A stretch of DNA of 64,000 nt, taken from assembly GCF_037126465.1 (NCBI RefSeq), contig NC_088203.1, positions 86,676,668 to 86,740,667 of the forward strand, written 5' to 3'. This DNA is from Ornithodoros turicata (lineage: Eukaryota > Arthropoda > Arachnida > Ixodida > Argasidae). A model generated the notes under the pieces. The model worked only from the letters and a program-made list of their open reading frames with translations. It was not told the DNA's origin and did no database searches. The position numbers were made by a program, and so were the translations under genes. Of this stretch, positions 40,544-50,560 are shown piece after piece. Within the stretch, counting starts at the first letter, position 1, and each line of letters begins with the position of its first letter.

Positions 40544-43500
40544 CTAAGGGAGCCAGTGGCAATTCAAGGAGACACGGCCCCGGCGGACACTAATGTACCG
40601 TGTCGACCATCTTCGGAGGAACTCTGTCTCTCCAAGTGTAACAAACTGGGTCTCCAAGAAAATGACTACCTGCTTGTGGAGCGACATGAGGAGAGGGTAC
40701 TGAACGCGAAGGCGCCTGCTTTGAGCTACCGCTCTGCATCTGTTCTTCCACAAGACGTACCTTGCCACTGCAACGAGCAGAAGAACAAACCTGTCCCTGA
40801 TCCGGTGCCCTAAACGGTAGCGGAACGGGAAAACCCGGCAAACGAGAGTCCAAAACGTCGTTGCTACAACGCAGTCGTCTAACACGTGAGACACTGATTC
40901 AATGTTGGGACAATTCGGACAAAGGGAGGTATTGGTAACACCCCACCGGTTTAAGCGATCACGCGTAGGTAGAACTCCCCAGGCCGCCTTCCACAAAAAG
41001 TCACAGACTTCGCGTGGGAAATTGTCGGGCCGGATATCACCCCACGATAGACCCAGGTTTCTCAAGTTATCCGACCGGGGTTCATCCAAGAGACATAGTA
41101 GTTCGCAGATACGTGATGCAGGGACCGATCGAGGATCGACCTGAGGGTCCTGAGCCTGTATGTCGCAAAAACGCTCTGCGATACGTCGATAAAACAGGGA
41201 CGGGGAAGTGGCTTCAGGGTACCTATTCCCTAGTCCGCGAGTAACTAATGCTCTGCGAAAGTGGCCCATCCAGTACAACGCAAGCGCACGCGCTGAATGC
41301 TCAGTATCGTCAATAACACGAAGGACAGCCCGAAGGGCAAGCAGTGTACAAAAAGTAGAAATGCACGGGAGGCTCCAGCCTCCCTGGGATCGCGGCTGTT
41401 GTAGGACCGCGCGTCTAACAAGAGCTGTTCTTCCTCTCCAAAAGAAGGAGAATATCACCGAAGAAACCCTAGTGCATACAGCACGGGGCGGTATAGCAAC
41501 CCGGGAAACGAACCACAGCTTACTACATAGCACATTTTTGATTAGATATGCACGCTCCTGAAAAGGTAGGTCAAACCTACTGGCTATCGAAACCTTGCGT
41601 TCAACGTCCTGAAGCAGGGAATCCCAGTTTTCTCGTGCCACGCCCCGTTGGTCAAACACTACCCCCAGGATTCGAAGGGATAAGCACTGTTCTATACCGC
41701 CTAAGAAGTTGCCACTAAAACCAGCAACTGGCAATGCCTTACTTTTTGTATTGTTAAGCCGAGCACCGGAAACACGCGAATACTCGCCAAAAATCTGAAG
41801 TGCTTCGCACAGGCTATCACTGTCCCTGAGAAAGAGTGTAATGTCATCTGCATACGCAGATACCACCACCGAACCGCCGCAGGGGAGCGGGAACCCACGA
41901 ATACGAGGGCAAGCAGCAAGCATACGTAACAGCGGGTCTATGCACAACACGAACAGCATTGGGGATAACGGGCACCCCTGACGAACCCCACGTGTTATTG
42001 GAAACGGCTGCGCTATGTTGCTGTTTACGACGAGGTCGCTTGTCAAGCCTGAGTACAACGACCGAAGCAGCGAGATGAAGGCTACGGGAAAGCCAAACAT
42101 ACGCAGAACACCAAAAAGATAAAAATGCTCCACGCGATCAAAGGCCTTGGCCTGATCAAACGAGACGACTGAACCAGGCTGGTGAAAGCTGTGGGCATAT
42201 TCAATGGCATCTCGTGTCAATAGCAAGGACGAGAAGATAGTTCTGCCCAAAACTGAGCAGGTTTGAAATGGAGAGACGAGGTAAGGAAGTGCATTCCTCA
42301 AACGTGTTGCGATAAGTGAAGCAAGGATCTTGTAATCACTATTCAGCAACGTAATAGGACGCCAGGATTGTGGCGAGTTGCTATCGCCACCCTTCGGTAT
42401 AAGGACAATGCGACCATGCTTGAAAGAAGGCGGAAGACGGTGCTCTTGTAGAAATCTAGTGAACAACGCGACCATAGACGGACCCAGGGCTGTCCAAAAG
42501 CATTTGTAGAACGGCACAGGCAGCCCGTCTGGGCCCGGAGCAGAAGAGACTTTTTGTTCAGCAAGGACTGCTTTAACTTCTGATAAGGTCACAGAACAAC
42601 ACAACGCCGATCCCAAATCATCTGGCAGTTCGGGCAACGAAGCCAGGAAACGTAACATCTCTTCGCTAACCTCGCTTTCTTGGCTTTCAGAAGAGAACAA
42701 TTGTGCAAAGAAAGTGCGAAATACTTGAACGATGTCTGATGGGGCAGAGGAGACAGACCCATCTGCCAAGCGTACTTGTTCGACATGACTCAGTCGAGGT
42801 TGCCTAATGTCGGAGTTACGCATGTAGCGCAACACGTCGGGGTCCAAGATAGGACGGTTGCGGTTGAACATAACTGCAGCAGTTCGGGACGAAAAGCGCA
42901 AAGCTCGGTAATAGCGCTCTTTCAGGATGTCCAGATACTCTTGCATGAACAACGTAAGGGGCCCTCCACGTTTCACTAAGAGCATTCGACGACGAAGTTC
43001 ATTTAAATGTTCAGTGAGAGCAACCTTCCTGCGTCTACCAGCTGCGATCAAAAGCTCTGACCAGTGCCGCTTAAGGGTGTCCCAGACGACCGGGTCGAAG
43101 TCTGTCTCACGCAAAGAGTCACGGATTGCCACCTCTACTTCAGAAGTAACTTCGGGATCGTGTAATATTGCGCTATCTAGCCTCCACCAGCCGGGCCCTC
43201 GAGTTTCCAAAGTCGAGAGATCCAGCGCGACGAAAAAAGGTACATGATCTGAAATATATCCCACTGAGACAGGAAACGGTGACGTTCGGCATTGAACAAT
43301 GCAGTCAGCGTATTCATTAGGCACATATGCTCTGTCCAGACGACTAAACGAGTTCCCACGGGACCAAGTGTAATTGAACTGGTTGCCATACAAATGGACC
43401 CAGGCGTCAGTTAAGGAATACTGCTGCACTATTCGCCTCAGTTCACGCGCGTTCCACGTAGGCCTGCCGAAACCTGGACCAGATACATCCCTGCGAGAAT

Positions 43501-43930
43501 CTAAAACACAGTTAAAATCCCCTATTAATATAAGTGGATGCGGTTCAAGCATGAACGAATGCAAGTTTTGAAAAAAAGCGTTAGATAACCCGGGACGAGC
43601 GGGCCCGTACACGTTAAGAACACGAACTTTACAGTTTGCAATGTAAATATCAAGACACACTACGCGGCCCGCAGCGTCATAACAACAAATACAATCACGA
43701 AGCAGCGACGGTCGGAAGACAACTACACCGACTCCCTCCGACCGCGCAGACCCCAACGAGAAGAAACAGTTAACAGAAAACCGCCTACGAAAATCACATA
43801 CGTCTTTGGGCGAACTAAAGTTCGTTTCCTGGAGGAGCAATAGGTCACAAGAGGACACCCGAGCAAGGTGCAGTATCTCACGCTGCTTATCCGGGCATTT
43901 AAATCCCTGGGCATTTAAATCCCTGGGCAT
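40544..43930 (-). CDS. LINE ORF2: AP endonuclease + reverse transcriptase
   Basis: 1128 residues. The AP-like endonuclease (about 1-240) nicks target DNA: N6 (LNAQGF), E35 (LLLQETN), D138/N140 (IGDFNC), D199 (RLDRAY) and D228-H229 (ISDHVP) are all present. The RT (about 460-760) has APGPDG, WRPITLLNSDYK, D592 (VSFDQAKAFDRV), GVRQGCPLSPMLF and Y693-ADD. The C-terminus has CPNC...SHVLDDC, a zinc-binding pattern common in L1/Tx1-type proteins. There are no stops. Upstream in another frame lies ATGCGACTAAGCC encoding MRLSLLTLNAQGF; a 16-bp tandem duplication shifts that start out of frame, leaving the internal ATG at 43,930. It acts in the nucleus at the insertion site. Confidence 0.92.
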   Translation of the reverse strand: MPRDLNAQGFKCPDKQREILHLARVSSCDLLLLQETNFSSPKDVCDFRRRFSVNCFFSLGSARSEGVGVVVFRPSLLRDCICCYDAAGRVVCLDIYIANCKVRVLNVYGPARPGLSNAFFQNLHSFMLEPHPLILIGDFNCVLDSRRDVSGPGFGRPTWNARELRRIVQQYSLTDAWVHLYGNQFNYTWSRGNSFSRLDRAYVPNEYADCIVQCRTSPFPVSVGYISDHVPFFVALDLSTLETRGPGWWRLDSAILHDPEVTSEVEVAIRDSLRETDFDPVVWDTLKRHWSELLIAAGRRRKVALTEHLNELRRRMLLVKRGGPLTLFMQEYLDILKERYYRALRFSSRTAAVMFNRNRPILDPDVLRYMRNSDIRQPRLSHVEQVRLADGSVSSAPSDIVQVFRTFFAQLFSSESQESEVSEEMLRFLASLPELPDDLGSALCCSVTLSEVKAVLAEQKVSSAPGPDGLPVPFYKCFWTALGPSMVALFTRFLQEHRLPPSFKHGRIVLIPKGGDSNSPQSWRPITLLNSDYKILASLIATRLRNALPYLVSPFQTCSVLGRTIFSSLLLTRDAIEYAHSFHQPGSVVSFDQAKAFDRVEHFYLFGVLRMFGFPVAFISLLRSLYSGLTSDLVVNSNIAQPFPITRGVRQGCPLSPMLFVLCIDPLLRMLAACPRIRGFPLPCGGSVVVSAYADDITLFLRDSDSLCEALQIFGEYSRVSGARLNNTKSKALPVAGFSGNFLGGIEQCLSLRILGVVFDQRGVARENWDSLLQDVERKVSIASRFDLPFQERAYLIKNVLCSKLWFVSRVAIPPRAVCTRVSSVIFSFFWRGRTALVRRAVLQQPRSQGGWSLPCISTFCTLLALRAVLRVIDDTEHSARALALYWMGHFRRALVTRGLGNRYPEATSPSLFYRRIAERFCDIQAQDPQVDPRSVPASRICELLCLLDEPRSDNLRNLGLSWGDIRPDNFPREVCDFLWKAAWGVLPTRDRLNRWGVTNTSLCPNCPNIESVSHVLDDCVVATTFWTLVCRVFPFRYRLGHRIRDRFVLLLVAVARYVLWKNRCRAVAQSRRLRVQYPLLMSLHKQVVIFLETQFVTLGETEFLRRWSTRYISVRRGRVSLNCHWLP
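43899..43930. repeat. 16-bp tandem duplication at the ORF2 start
   Basis: GGGCATTTAAATCCCT occurs twice in a row, followed by a third partial GGGCATTC. The insertion of 16 bases shifts the reading frame of the apparent original ORF2 start. Confidence 0.85.
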
Positions 43931-43975
43931 TCAGAGTGAGAAGGCTTAGTCGCATGAAGAATAAAAGGCTCATCA

Positions 43976-45190
43976 TCATTCCTGGGAAGATCCGGAGTCC
44001 GTGCTAAGCTCCATTACGTGGTCGCTGTCAACTCGCTTCTTCTTCTTTTTCACCTCCTTGGGGCTACTCGTTGAGCGCATTATTCTCTTGGAATCTGGCC
44101 GACTACAGTCCATCTGAACAGTATCCACAGGTGACCCATTCGTTGAGGATGCAGCAGCTGGCGGACCAGCGCATGGCGGAGGAGACACGAAGTTCTCGTC
44201 GGCAGGTACGTTGTCAACTGGAGGGCTAGAAGTCAAGGGAGGTTCACCCTCGGAATCCATTTTCTGATCCAGCGATGCATCCTCTGATTCGTAGCAAACC
44301 GTGTTGGAGTCTTCAGATGAAACTTCCATTGAAGCATTCCTCTCCGCACACGGCGACACCTTTTGTACTGCGTTGGATGGCAGATGAGCTACTTGAGTTT
44401 CTGTCAGCACCCCTTGTGCTTCACCGGGCAAATCTTCAGCCTCCTGCTTCCGGGGATCGGCGGGGGCATCGTGTAGCGGCGGAAAAGCAACCGCTGGCGA
44501 TACCAATACTTCAGAATACGGTCGCCTCTCTGTGCAGTCAGCGGTAGCATGGTTGGCTCCACACCTTTGACAGGGTCGCTGACAGGACAACGTTGGGTGA
44601 CCGAACGAGCTACACCTGTCGCAGAATTCTTCGCGGCAAGCAGCCTTAAAATGACCCTCTGTTTTGCAACGTCGACAGACTCTCTTCATGCCAACGTAAT
44701 CAAAGGTTACGCGATGGCCAAGTACACGAAGAAAATTAGGAACCGGGTTGTTCACGGACATCTCAATTTTCACCACTCTGTCCCCATTCCTCACTGTTGG
44801 CCTACCCTTGTACCGACAATAAGAAATATCCAGGACCTTGCCATGTGAATGAAGGGCACTACGAAGACATTCATTTGGGATGAAAACTGGAAGATATCGA
44901 CAGATGACGTTGACGACTCTGGGACCCACGGGGACGATTTCTACACTTTCATTCCCAACCTTAATACTGCCAGCCGCATGAACCTTCTTCATGGCGCTAG
45001 CTGAGTAGACTACCACCTGGAAGGACGTTTCTCCCAGGTGTTGTACGCTGAAAACGGTGGCTTCTCCGGCGACCGCCTCACTTGCATCGACGATGTCATC
45101 TACAGACGTCCCAGCAGGGACAGACACATTAAAAGCCCAGTCTTTCGACGGCGTGCGATCTGACATTGCTGCCCCGGTAGAAGGCGTCAC
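43976..45190 (-). CDS. LINE ORF1 with three CCHC zinc knuckles
   Basis: 404 residues; an RNA-binding partner of ORF2 in the retrotransposition particle (family knowledge). Three knuckles are visible: C172-x2-C175-x4-H180-x4-C185, C190-x2-C193-x4-H198-x4-C203 and C207-x2-C210-x3-H214-x4-C219. The N-terminal about 165 residues (with NVICRYLPVFIPNE and VLGHRVTFDYVG) look like the folded domain seen before knuckles in Tx1-like ORF1 proteins. The C-terminal tail is Ser/Pro/Glu-rich and ends with a basic KKKKKR stretch. The start at 45,190 follows about 100 nt of 5' UTR; a second Met is at residue 9. No stops. Confidence 0.88.
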   Translation of the reverse strand: MTPSTGAAMSDRTPSKDWAFNVSVPAGTSVDDIVDASEAVAGEATVFSVQHLGETSFQVVVYSASAMKKVHAAGSIKVGNESVEIVPVGPRVVNVICRYLPVFIPNECLRSALHSHGKVLDISYCRYKGRPTVRNGDRVVKIEMSVNNPVPNFLRVLGHRVTFDYVGMKRVCRRCKTEGHFKAACREEFCDRCSSFGHPTLSCQRPCQRCGANHATADCTERRPYSEVLVSPAVAFPPLHDAPADPRKQEAEDLPGEAQGVLTETQVAHLPSNAVQKVSPCAERNASMEVSSEDSNTVCYESEDASLDQKMDSEGEPPLTSSPPVDNVPADENFVSPPPCAGPPAAASSTNGSPVDTVQMDCSRPDSKRIMRSTSSPKEVKKKKKRVDSDHVMELSTDSGSSQE

Positions 45191-45290
45191 TCAGATGACG
45201 ACAACGTCCGGGGCGACCACGAAAATGTATCCAAAGATCAAGAGCCAAGAGAACACACGTTCGAACACTATGCTTCTTCGTCTTCGTCTC

Positions 45291-45301
45291 GGAGGGTTGC
45301 T
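45291..45301. repeat. Target-site duplication, element E (5' side)
   Basis: GGAGGGTTGCT, identical to 40,357-40,367. Confidence 0.9.
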
Positions 45302-45865
45302 CAACCTGACAGGGGAAGATTCCGAAGGGCCTTATCTGGTCTGCTCCAGGGGAGGTATGCGGAGGAGAGTCCCGTAGTGCAGAGTCGAGCTGGAGAAGGG
45401 CAAGGAGCAGGTCCAGAGCCGGGTCTTTCGAAGACTGCATACCGGGTGGAATGCCTGGAGCTGATGAGAGCACGCCTGGAGGCTGCGCTGTGAGGCGCAC
45501 GCAATAGTTATCCAAAAGGCACAGTTAAGAACGTGAGGTGTCCAAGGACAGGGAGCGGAATGGGGCCGTTGAACCACAGGAGTAGAAAGTCCCTTGAGCA
45601 CTCCCCAAATCCGAGACATAGGGGTACGGGGAGACAGAGATGTCGAAAAACGACGCCAATGATCCTGTCCGAGTCTACATAAGTACCGGTGGAGAGCCTT
45701 ATGCACCCGTCGTGCTTCTTGGCGGTCGTGTGGTAGATGAGTGCGTCGCGCATGCCGTTCCGCGCGGCGACGAAGGGCACGGAGGCGCTCGTATTCGGCG
45801 TCCACTGCAGAGAAATGAAAAGGGAGCCGGAATGTCCTTGTAGCCTCCTGCGTCGCATTAGCCAC
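45302..45865 (-). pseudogene. LINE ORF2 linker and RT start (element C)
   Basis: The minus-strand frame 45,865-45,332 has the endonuclease-RT linker (RRRAERHARRTHLPHDRQ, SRIWGVLKGLS). The end reads HTSPGADQI in one frame and ALRNLPLSG, then a TGA, in another. It continues beyond element E as ATLLRTFNESW. Confidence 0.8.
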
Positions 45866-45934
45866 TGCGCGACGGATGTCCTGCTCATTTCGGAGCCCAC
45901 CACTTCAAGAAGCAATCTCGATGGCGTCTTGATA

Positions 45935-46655
45935 TCAATTTGTCCGTCTAACGCAATGTGAGGCAGATGACTGACGGACATGTCGTATACTGATCAAAAC
46001 TGGTAGGTGGTCACTACCAAGGGTGTCAGCATCCACGAACCATACAGACCGGCGGGCTACAGATGGCGATGCAACGGTGAGGTCAAAACACGATGAAAGG
46101 TACGTGGTGTGAATAAACGTCGTAGAGCCATCATTTAGAACACAAAGACTCCTGTCGGCAAACAGGCCCGCAAGTCTTTCACCTCTTGCATCACAGCGTG
46201 TGCTGCCCCAAATCACATTGTGGGCGTTGAAGTCCCCACATAGCACAAAAGGCACAGGGAGCTCATCTATAAGTGTTCTCAGTTCGTTCACGTTATAGTT
46301 GACCGCGGGCGGGAGATAGAGAGAGACGATTGTGAGGTCAAAACGGGCAAAGTGAACTGTGCAGCAGACATATTCTCCACTCCCAGTCACACGCAGATGG
46401 ATTGGATGACCGGAATATCAGAATGAACAAAAAGCGCCGCAGGCTTGTCCTACCACAGTGCTCAGAAACGAACGTAAGGTTGTCAGATAGTCGAAAGTCC
46501 TTGGTGATACCACATTCTGCGATGCACAGCACGGGAAATTTGTGCCTCCATACAAATTGGCGAAAGTCCGACGTCTTCGACTTCAGGCTCCGCGAGTTCC
46601 ACTGAAAAAATAGCCGTTGTTTGATGCTGAACTGTTGGTGCAAGTGGTGCTGCAT
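45935..46655 (-). pseudogene. AP-like endonuclease domain (element C)
   Basis: Two overlapping frames (46,655-46,338 and 46,390-45,935) give FFQWNSRSLKSK, CIAECGI, FVLCGDFNAHNVIWGS and GSDHLPVLISI, the N, E, D-N and SDH motifs of the retrotransposon AP endonuclease. A frameshift near 46,390 breaks it. Confidence 0.82.
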
Positions 46656-47740
46656 TATTCATTGCGGGTTGCAAGGGGACCACGATTACTTAGTAGCGGT
46701 TCGAGAGCAAGCACGGCTTGAACCGCTGGTAGGTCGGCTGACGCAGGGAGTTGCTGGACGATGGCGCGTAGCGCAGCAAATAGCATAACGAGTACAGAAT
46801 CGAAGACGTTGTCTTGTCCCTCCGGTTCACGGGGGGTTTGCTGCCTGAAGCTGGTCGTGCGCCGGCCAACTTCCTTAGGTGGCAACTCAGATAAAAGAGC
46901 GGTTGGCTTGGGTTTCTTGACGGCGGAGGCGAAAGACTTCGACGATCCCTTGCTCTCGCGTGTGGGCTGCTCACTGCTGCCCGGAAGATTCGGGAAATGG
47001 GCTGCAGAAAGGTCTGCACAACCAGGATGTGAACGGTTAGCTCTCAGAGGAACGGTGTGTAGCTCCCCACTCAGAGCTCGTCGCCGGTGAGCGGCCACAA
47101 CCGCCTTGGCAACTCTGCATGCACGATACGTCGCGGTATGATGCCCGTCGCAGTTTGCACACTTGCTGTGCAAACCTTGTAGTACCTGAGCTGTGCATTC
47201 CTTGTAGCCATGCGGACCAGAGCACACTTTGCATCGCTATGATCCACGGCATTCTTGAGCGTAGTGACCGTATTTCTGGCATCTGAAGCACTGAACAGGT
47301 GGGTCGAAATATTCCGATACAGGGTAGTATGTGAAACCAAGCGCGATCTCTGCAGGTAACACGTGTCCAGGTTCAAAGGTCAAGAGGACGCTGGACTTGA
47401 CGATTGCGTTTGCAGAGCCCTCGCTCTCGCGGGAGTATGCCATCTCTCTCTTGACGCCAATGACTCCATTGGGACTGAAGTATTCTAAGAGCTATTCCTC
47501 GCTGTATCGGCGACGTACGCCAGTAATTGTACCCATAGTACGCAGGTATGACTCCGGTATGTAGGGTTGAACAGCGACACGTGCGACACGTGTCTGAAGA
47601 CCCAGCAGCCGGTGCGCCGAATGTTCGGATGACACGTGAACTATGAGAGTAGGTTCATTACAGTGGGTATAGGACATCGAGTCAGGGGCGTGACATTTCT
47701 GCAGTGCGCAAGCTGTTTTGTTAATCATCATTGTATGCGT
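46655..47740 (-). pseudogene. ORF1 (gag-like) with CCHC knuckles (element C)
   Basis: Frames 47,731-47,492, 47,443-47,237 and 47,227-46,655 together give a gag-like protein: a folded N-terminal region, CFRCQKYGHYAQEC, then a C-x-GPH-type knuckle and CANCDGHHTATYRAC, then a Pro/Lys-rich tail with SFASAVKKPKP. At least two frame breaks are present. RNA-binding in intact relatives. Confidence 0.78.
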
Positions 47741-48530
47741 GACAATCTCTCAGAGCATGTTCGATGGAAACTGAAATCAAATGTAGAACAGATAACAAGA
47801 AAGGCCAACTTGTATGGAATTCTCCATTTCGAAATTCTGAGGTGTCTACGTCAAAGGGAGACCCCGCAAGGATTCGAAAAAACTTAGGTGAGCATCATAC
47901 CGAACAGGAACCACCCCCTCGATACCGAATACAACGTTCGAATTCATTTTGTCCGAGTAATTATTTCGCAACTTATGGCAATAGTCAACCAAAACCGAAA
48001 TGCGAATAGCAGAAGACAGAGCTCCACACTGCGGCGGTTTGTCCGCAGGAGGATACCGTGACGTCATCCAGCGTTGTCGTCTGCTTCGAAACCTGTATTC
48101 TCTTTTGCGTTTTGAAGGACACAAAAGGGACGTCCCATGTAGTTGCCGTTTCCGTCGTGTAGCGAAGCCCTTGCCAGAAGCACTCATGCAACATATATTG
48201 ATTCCCCTATTTTGGCGTCGATTGCAACGGGATAGAAGGGAGTACGCTTTCCGAAAACGCTGTACGTTTCCAAAACAAGAGCTGGTTAAAAGAAGCCGCG
48301 CCTGGAAAAGACGTATGCCGGATGGTGTCAGCAGTTTGTTGCTTTCAGTGCCCTCTCGCTTCACAGGGGCGAAGCGCTCGCTTCATAATAAATTCGTTTG
48401 TATAAAATCTACGCAGTTTTGGAACGAGATATTTCGCACACGTCTTTCTGACATCCAAGACGTTACGGGTATACCATAACCATTGTGGTGATTTTGTCGA
48501 AGAAGTCCTCACAGTGAAGCCTCTGGTCCT
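47741..48530. other. Unrecognised 160-residue frames on both strands
   Basis: Overlapping open frames run at 48,000-48,479 (plus) and 48,364-47,846 (minus), both Arg-rich and neither recognisable. Two long opposite frames in the same DNA suggest base composition rather than a gene. It lies just upstream of element C's visible ORF1. Confidence 0.2.
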
Positions 48531-48989
48531 ACACTCTTAAAAATGGTGGTGGTGGTGGTGGTGGTGGCGTAAACCGGCTTGCCGTTGTTGGCCCCACGAA
48601 CGTGGGCTGCGTCACGACTGTAGCCAGGATGAGATGAGATGATGTGATAACAGATGAAGGAATGATGACGGCCGAAAGTTACGATCTAAGGCAGACATTG
48701 CCAGAGTTGATGAGAAGTCCGAGCAGTGCTCATAGCCTTTGAGCGAGACCCGTTCTTAAAAATGAACTTCACCGCACAGCACGCTCCTAGCCAACCATCA
48801 TCTCGAATGGTATCGTTATCTGCCCTGGAGGCGTACGCCTTTTTTTTTTGACACTTATGCTGTTCGTAACTGTCACAAAAAAAGGCGTACGCCAACCATT
48901 TTCAAGAAATCAGGGAAGATAGCGATATCATTCGAGATAATGGATGGCTAGGAGCGTGCTATGCGGTGATGTTCATTTCTAAGAGTGTA
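48531..48989. mobile_element. Fold-back MITE (copy 3) with (GGT)n insertion
   Basis: The right end ...AGGAGCGTGC...GTTCATTTCTAAGAGTGTA (to 48,989) mirrors CTTAAAAATGAACTTCACC... at 48,754. The terminal ACACTCTTA at 48,531-48,539 is separated from the rest by a (GGT)n run (48,545-48,567) and about 190 bp of the dispersed repeat. The centre has GGCGTACGCC on both sides of a T-run/A-run loop. Confidence 0.75.
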
Positions 48990-49692
48990 CGGTGTCCAGA
49001 AACCCTAGAAGAGCGTTGGTGGGCTGGATTTGGACAAGGACCAAGCAATTTTGACATACTGGCAGAGTCAAACTGAGTTAGAGACACTGAAAGTGTGGAC
49101 CTGAAAGGTTGGTAGTGTGGACAATGGAGAAGCTGATGATGATGATGATTGGAGTTTTATTGGCGCATGGACAACGAAGGTCATAATGCACGATATTTAA
49201 TAAAAGAATGGGAAATACGGTATAAGACGTCACTCCTAAACAATGCCAAAGGTTTACAATTCCAATGGCTCCCAAGAAAATATAAAACCTCTACTTAAAC
49301 GTATGTTATAGCCTCATCACCAAGCACTAGCGCTGGATGAACAGGTAACAAATATGTATAAAACTCTCTAAAAACACTCTAAAAATGCTGACGATGAGTT
49401 TCGTGGTGTGTGTGTGTGGGGGGGGGGGGACATGTGATGAGTATGTGCAGGACAAAGAGAAGTTCACCACAGGGCGTACATTGCGGTGGCTCTGCTCCGT
49501 AGAGTAGAAATTTGTGTTCGAGGAAGGTATGGCCTACCTGCAACCTCGTTCGCAAAACACTCAACAGATGATTTTCTTTCCAGGCTTGTATGTATCTTGA
49601 GTACATGCTCAAAATACAGTACTATACAGTAAAGGGAAAAAAAAAGGAGAAACACTGTCAAGGAGCCCGCGAAGAGGGAATCACACACGTAA

Positions 49693-49869
49693 CATGAAAA
49701 ACGGTTAGGAGCAACTAAGATTTATTTGAACAAGAACTTTCGTGCAAGAGACTGCACTTCTTCAGGTGCACTTCTACCTGCACTTCTACCTGAAGAAGTG
49801 GAGTCTCTTGCACGAAAGTTCTTGTTCAAATAAATCTTAGTTGCTCCTAACCGTTTTTCATGCTACGTC
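49693..49869. mobile_element. Second hammerhead-like fold-back
   Basis: A near-perfect palindrome: AACATGAAAAACGGTTAGGA at the left is mirrored by TCCTAACCGTTTTTCATG at the right. Each arm contains CTGAAGA-A-GTGCA-...-TGCAC-GAAA (on the minus strand in the left arm), followed by AAATAAAT, the same layout as 31,307-31,545. The right-arm stem carries a G for C change. Probably also a Penelope-like tail pair. Confidence 0.5.
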
Positions 49870-50560
49870 TACTGTACAGTACTTTAAATACCTTTTCTGA
49901 TATTTTGGTACTCTACTCAATACTTTTTGCGACAAGTATTTTTAACGTATTTAAAATACCTTTTTCGGTACTTCCTACTGAGTACTCAAAATAAATTTTT
50001 AAATAAAAATTTTCGGTAATTCGGGGATCTGTCGTTTATTCTCCTGTACAATAGGCTGGTCCCACGCTTAGCCTTGTTGTCAATAGCCAACTTCGTCAGA
50101 AAACGCTTCCTATTCATATTGCCAAGTGAATCCCCAGGGGACTACGTACAAGAGAATCCCGGCATTTATATCCTTGGTCACCAAAGCAATAAACACGCGC
50201 CAGAGATTGAAAGTCTCAAGCTGACATACGCGAAGGATTACGAAATTTTGGGCCAGAAAACATCAACAAAGTTTACTTGGGTTCACCAAACATTGCTTGA
50301 CACCAACACCCTGTAAATGAAAGATATCCTTAAGCATGGCAGATGAAGCTTATTCCGTTCATTTGTACGGCCACGTTCAGAATGCGCGTTTCACTTACAG
50401 CTAACACTAAAGTACTTTAAAGGGTATCTAAAACACTCCTTAGAGTTTCTAGTACTCTACTCAAATTACTTTCAGTTTTGAGTATTTTCTGCTCTATTTT
50501 CAATACTTTTTTCGTGGAGTATTTAGAGTCTTATTTCAAATACTTTTGCGCAGTATTCTG
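49870..50560. repeat. Degenerate TACTTTAAATACYTTT repeats
   Basis: ACTTTAAATACCTTTT, GTATTTAAAATACC, TACTCAAAATA and similar words recur at both ends (49,880-50,010 and 50,405-50,560). They flank an 80-codon frame (50,074-50,316) I do not recognise. Together with the fold-back this fills the 1-kb insertion in the surrounding LINE. Confidence 0.5.

Larger units (their letters stand above)
40368..45290 (-). mobile_element. Element E: full-length two-ORF L1/Tx1-like LINE
   Basis: A 4.92-kb insertion with an 11-bp target duplication. Minus-strand order: about 100-nt 5' UTR starting GAGACGAAGACGAAGAAGC, ORF1 (45,190-43,976), a 45-nt gap, ORF2 (43,930-40,544), and about 176-nt 3' UTR ending ATTAAATATCCTAAAC with no poly(A), C-run or microsatellite. 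There is no RNase H domain. Endonuclease and RT motifs resemble the L1/Tx1 group. Both ORFs are open, so the insertion is recent, although a 16-bp duplication alters the ORF2 start. Confidence 0.9.
37796..47740 (-). mobile_element. Element C: old RNase H LINE, split by element E
   Basis: A near-complete C-tailed LINE on the minus strand with all parts in order: ORF1 with CCHC knuckles (about 47,740-46,655), endonuclease (46,655-45,935), linker and RT start (45,865-45,302), [element E 45,290-40,368], rest of RT (40,356-38,930), RNase H (38,929-38,570), C-terminus (38,568-38,089) and 3' UTR. The 3' UTR has GGAATAGCAAGCCG and TGGCTAACCTTTGC and ends in CCGCCCCTCCCCC near 37,796. Removing E and one 11-bp target copy joins the two halves in sequence. 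Several stops and frameshifts make it inactive. The exact 5' end was not found. Confidence 0.85.

Noticed and set aside
40590..43571. Many plus-strand frames opposite ORF2 of element E
   Set aside because: They are antisense shadows of a single long coding region with clear catalytic motifs on the minus strand.
38089..47740. LTR retrotransposon or virus-derived sequence
   Set aside because: No LTRs, protease or integrase; the AP endonuclease, RT and RNase H order and the target duplications are those of non-LTR elements.
48000..48479. 159-residue plus-strand frame as a host gene
   Set aside because: An equally long frame exists on the opposite strand over the same DNA, and neither has a recognisable motif or splice context.
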